Assembly (NCBI GenBank): GCA_003565195.1
Contig: PXCX01000158.1
Span: forward strand, 1 to 7,902
From: PVC group bacterium
GTDB taxonomy: Bacteria > Verrucomicrobiota > Kiritimatiellia > CAIKKV01 > PXCX01
Length of the DNA stretch: 7,902 nt
Direction: 5' to 3'
In this document: positions 6,742 through 7,902 of the stretch, in pieces
Layout of the letters: each line of letters begins with the position of its first letter
Numbering within the stretch: position 1 is the stretch's first letter
The notes under the pieces: generated by a model
Databases searched by the model: none
Told to the model about the DNA's origin: nothing
What the model saw: the letters and a program-made list of their open reading frames with translations, nothing else
Translations under genes and position numbers: made by a program

Positions 6742-6763
6742 TCCGGAAATCCGTGATTCCGGA
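6742..6763 (-). repeat. Overlapping inverted repeats in the leader of the exported-protein gene
   Basis: TCCGGAA (6742-6748) and TTCCGGA (6757-6763) are a perfect seven-base inverted repeat with an eight-base spacer. Overlapping it, AATCCG and CGGATT (within 6748-6765) form a six-base inverted repeat with a six-base loop, so the two stems cannot exist together. Both fall downstream of the predicted start of transcription for the exported-protein gene. They could be competing RNA hairpins or, as DNA, an operator in the divergent promoter region. Confidence 0.45.
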
Positions 6764-6791
6764 TTGTTTTGCGTTCACCATCACTTCATAC

Positions 6792-6821
6792 ATGCTAGCG
6801 TTTCTTGGGTGGCATTGTCAA
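6792..6821 (-). promoter_or_regulatory. Sigma70-like promoter for the small exported-protein gene
   Basis: In minus-strand sense, a perfect TTGACA (6821-6816) is followed after 18 bases by TAGCAT (6797-6792, 4/6 match). Transcription would start near 6785, giving a leader of about 76 bases before the ATG at 6709. This placement argues against the longer reading that starts at 6793. I saw no equally good promoter for the divergent plus-strand gene in the same region. Confidence 0.5.
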
Positions 6822-6879
6822 TCCAAAGAAAAAGCTTGCAACCATGCGTGGATTTTGTTGTGCTAATGCCATGCATATC

Positions 6880-7902
6880 ATGCAAACAGAGAGTCGCTGG
6901 CGGCGGGAACCAATTTTCTATGGTTTGATTGCGGTTGCCGGGATATTAGTTGCCTTGGTTCTAAGCTTTGCGAACGGCTGGTTCGGGCCCTTGAATCAGG
7001 ATGAAGGCTGGTATTTATTGGCTGCACGACAGGTTTATCGTGGGGGGCTGCCGTATCGGGATTTTGCGTTTACGCAGGGTCCGGTGATGCCGGTGGTGTA
7101 TGCACCGCTGACCCCCATGATCGATGCGTGGGGCTTGGCCTTTGCGCGGGCGGCAACGATCGCTTTGGGTTGGCTGACGGCTATTACGGGCGCGATGCTG
7201 GCGGGTCGGCTGGTGCCGCAGTCATCGCGTTGGCCGGCTGTTTGCATGGCTTGGATTCTTATCAGTGTTAATGTGTATCACAGTTATTTTACGTCGATTG
7301 TGAAAACGTATGCAGTCGCCGGTCTTTTTTTGACCGCGGGTTTTTATCTTTTGTTTATGTTTCGGGATCGACCGTCGCGCGCTGCGCTGATGGGGGCTGC
7401 CGCAGCCTTTGTTTTGGCAGCCGGCACCCGGGTTTCGTTGGCGGTTGTGGGGCCGATCATTTTGCTTGGATTGTGGAGGTTAAGGCATGCGTGGCCCCGT
7501 GCTTGGTGGTGGTTTGGCCTGAGCGGAGGGTTGGCGGCTTTGATCGTTTTCGGTCCGCTGGCGCTGTTGGCGCCGGAAGGGTTTTGGTTCGGGATGGTCC
7601 AATATCATGCCGGCCGGTCGCCGGGCAGCATATTGGAAGTGCTGGCTTTGAAAGCGGGGTTCGTTTCCCGTGTGTTCCAGGGGTATTATGTGCTGGCGGT
7701 TTTGGGCATAATCTTGCTGGTTAATCGCATCGACAGGGGCGCTGTTCGGTTTATCAATATCGAATCGGATCTCAGTGCGGCGCGGGTCATGTTGCGCCGG
7801 GCTGCCGGAATCGCCTTGGCGACGGTCACGGCGATTCATTTTCTTTCGCCGTTTCCTTACGACGATTATCAGGTCGTGATTTATGCGCCGTTGTGTGCGT
7901 TG
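6880..7902 (+). CDS. GT39-like multi-pass membrane glycosyltransferase, cut by window edge
   Basis: 341 residues are present and the frame is open to the last base. It resembles the GT-C/GT39 family (ArnT and protein mannosyltransferase relatives), which use polyprenyl-phosphate-linked sugars on the outer face of the inner membrane. After a short basic tail comes a membrane helix (about 13-31), then the first outside loop with NQDEGWYLLAARQVYRGG (39-56), where Asp41-Glu42 is the acidic pair conserved in this family, then LPYRDFAFTQGP (57-68). Many hydrophobic helices follow (about 89-109, 117-138, 144-161, 167-183, 186-199, 210-231, 268-281, 306-322). A later loop has SPFPYDDYQVV (323-333). 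The acceptor is unknown. In-frame ATGs at 6871 and 6844 are alternative starts; none has a convincing Shine-Dalgarno. The coding strand is visibly richer in G than C, with many GCG, CTG, TTG and GTT codons, unlike the minus-strand operon. Confidence 0.85.
   Translation, partial: MQTESRWRREPIFYGLIAVAGILVALVLSFANGWFGPLNQDEGWYLLAARQVYRGGLPYRDFAFTQGPVMPVVYAPLTPMIDAWGLAFARAATIALGWLTAITGAMLAGRLVPQSSRWPAVCMAWILISVNVYHSYFTSIVKTYAVAGLFLTAGFYLLFMFRDRPSRAALMGAAAAFVLAAGTRVSLAVVGPIILLGLWRLRHAWPRAWWWFGLSGGLAALIVFGPLALLAPEGFWFGMVQYHAGRSPGSILEVLALKAGFVSRVFQGYYVLAVLGIILLVNRIDRGAVRFINIESDLSAARVMLRRAAGIALATVTAIHFLSPFPYDDYQVVIYAPLCAL

Noticed and set aside
6710..6793. N-terminal 28-codon extension of the small exported protein to ATG 6793
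   Set aside because: It would place a polar stretch before a good signal peptide, and the ATG overlaps the predicted -10 box, so the transcript would start after it.
6872..6884. TGCAT-ATC-ATGCA palindrome at the start of the GT39-like gene
   Set aside because: The arms are only five bases and are formed by two in-frame ATG codons with similar flanks; not enough to call an operator.
7480..7839. Minus-strand open frame of 119 codons opposite the GT39-like gene
   Set aside because: It is antisense to a convincing membrane protein frame that stays open to the window edge; the product is low-complexity Gln/Arg/Pro-rich, as expected from the reverse of G/T-rich codons.

Overview
The window reads as part of a Gram-negative (diderm) bacterial chromosome. 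The evidence is a periplasmic-type signal peptide, Yej/Opp-type inner-membrane peptide-import permeases, and two enzymes of cell-envelope glycan assembly. Base composition is moderately GC-rich. I cannot assign a phylum from sequence alone. There are no tRNAs, rRNAs, insertion sequences, integrases or CRISPR repeats.

Layout: six genes run leftward on the minus strand from about 6104 to beyond position 1. They are a nitroreductase, a polyprenyl-phosphate sugar-1-phosphate transferase, and a peptide ABC importer made of permease YejB, permease YejE, an OppD-like ATPase and an OppF-like ATPase cut by the window edge. The four transporter genes overlap by 1-4 bases (ATGA, ATGA, TAATG), and yejB starts 12 bases after the sugar transferase. 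This is a tightly packed operon. A seventh minus-strand gene (about 6218-6709), upstream of the nitroreductase and separated by 113 bases, encodes a small exported protein I do not recognise. Divergent from it, a plus-strand gene from about 6880 to past the right edge encodes a GT39-like multi-pass membrane glycosyltransferase.

How they may work together: YejB and YejE form the membrane channel and the two ATPases drive uptake of a peptide-like substrate. No substrate-binding protein (YejA/OppA type) lies in the window. The sugar transferase loads the first sugar phosphate onto a polyprenyl-phosphate carrier for an exported polysaccharide, and the GT39-like protein probably adds sugars from a lipid carrier outside the inner membrane. 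A link between peptide uptake and envelope glycans is suggested only by operon structure.

Most notable points: YejE carries an extra periplasmic segment of about 195 residues between its first membrane helix and the permease core; the ATPase pair is split, with an OppD-type cysteine motif rather than the fused YejF form of E. coli; a well-formed promoter ends seven bases before the ATG of the sugar transferase, implying a leaderless transcript; and the divergent region holds a perfect -35 box and overlapping inverted repeats in the predicted leader. I found no clearly new biological system. The enlarged YejE is the best candidate for something not well described.
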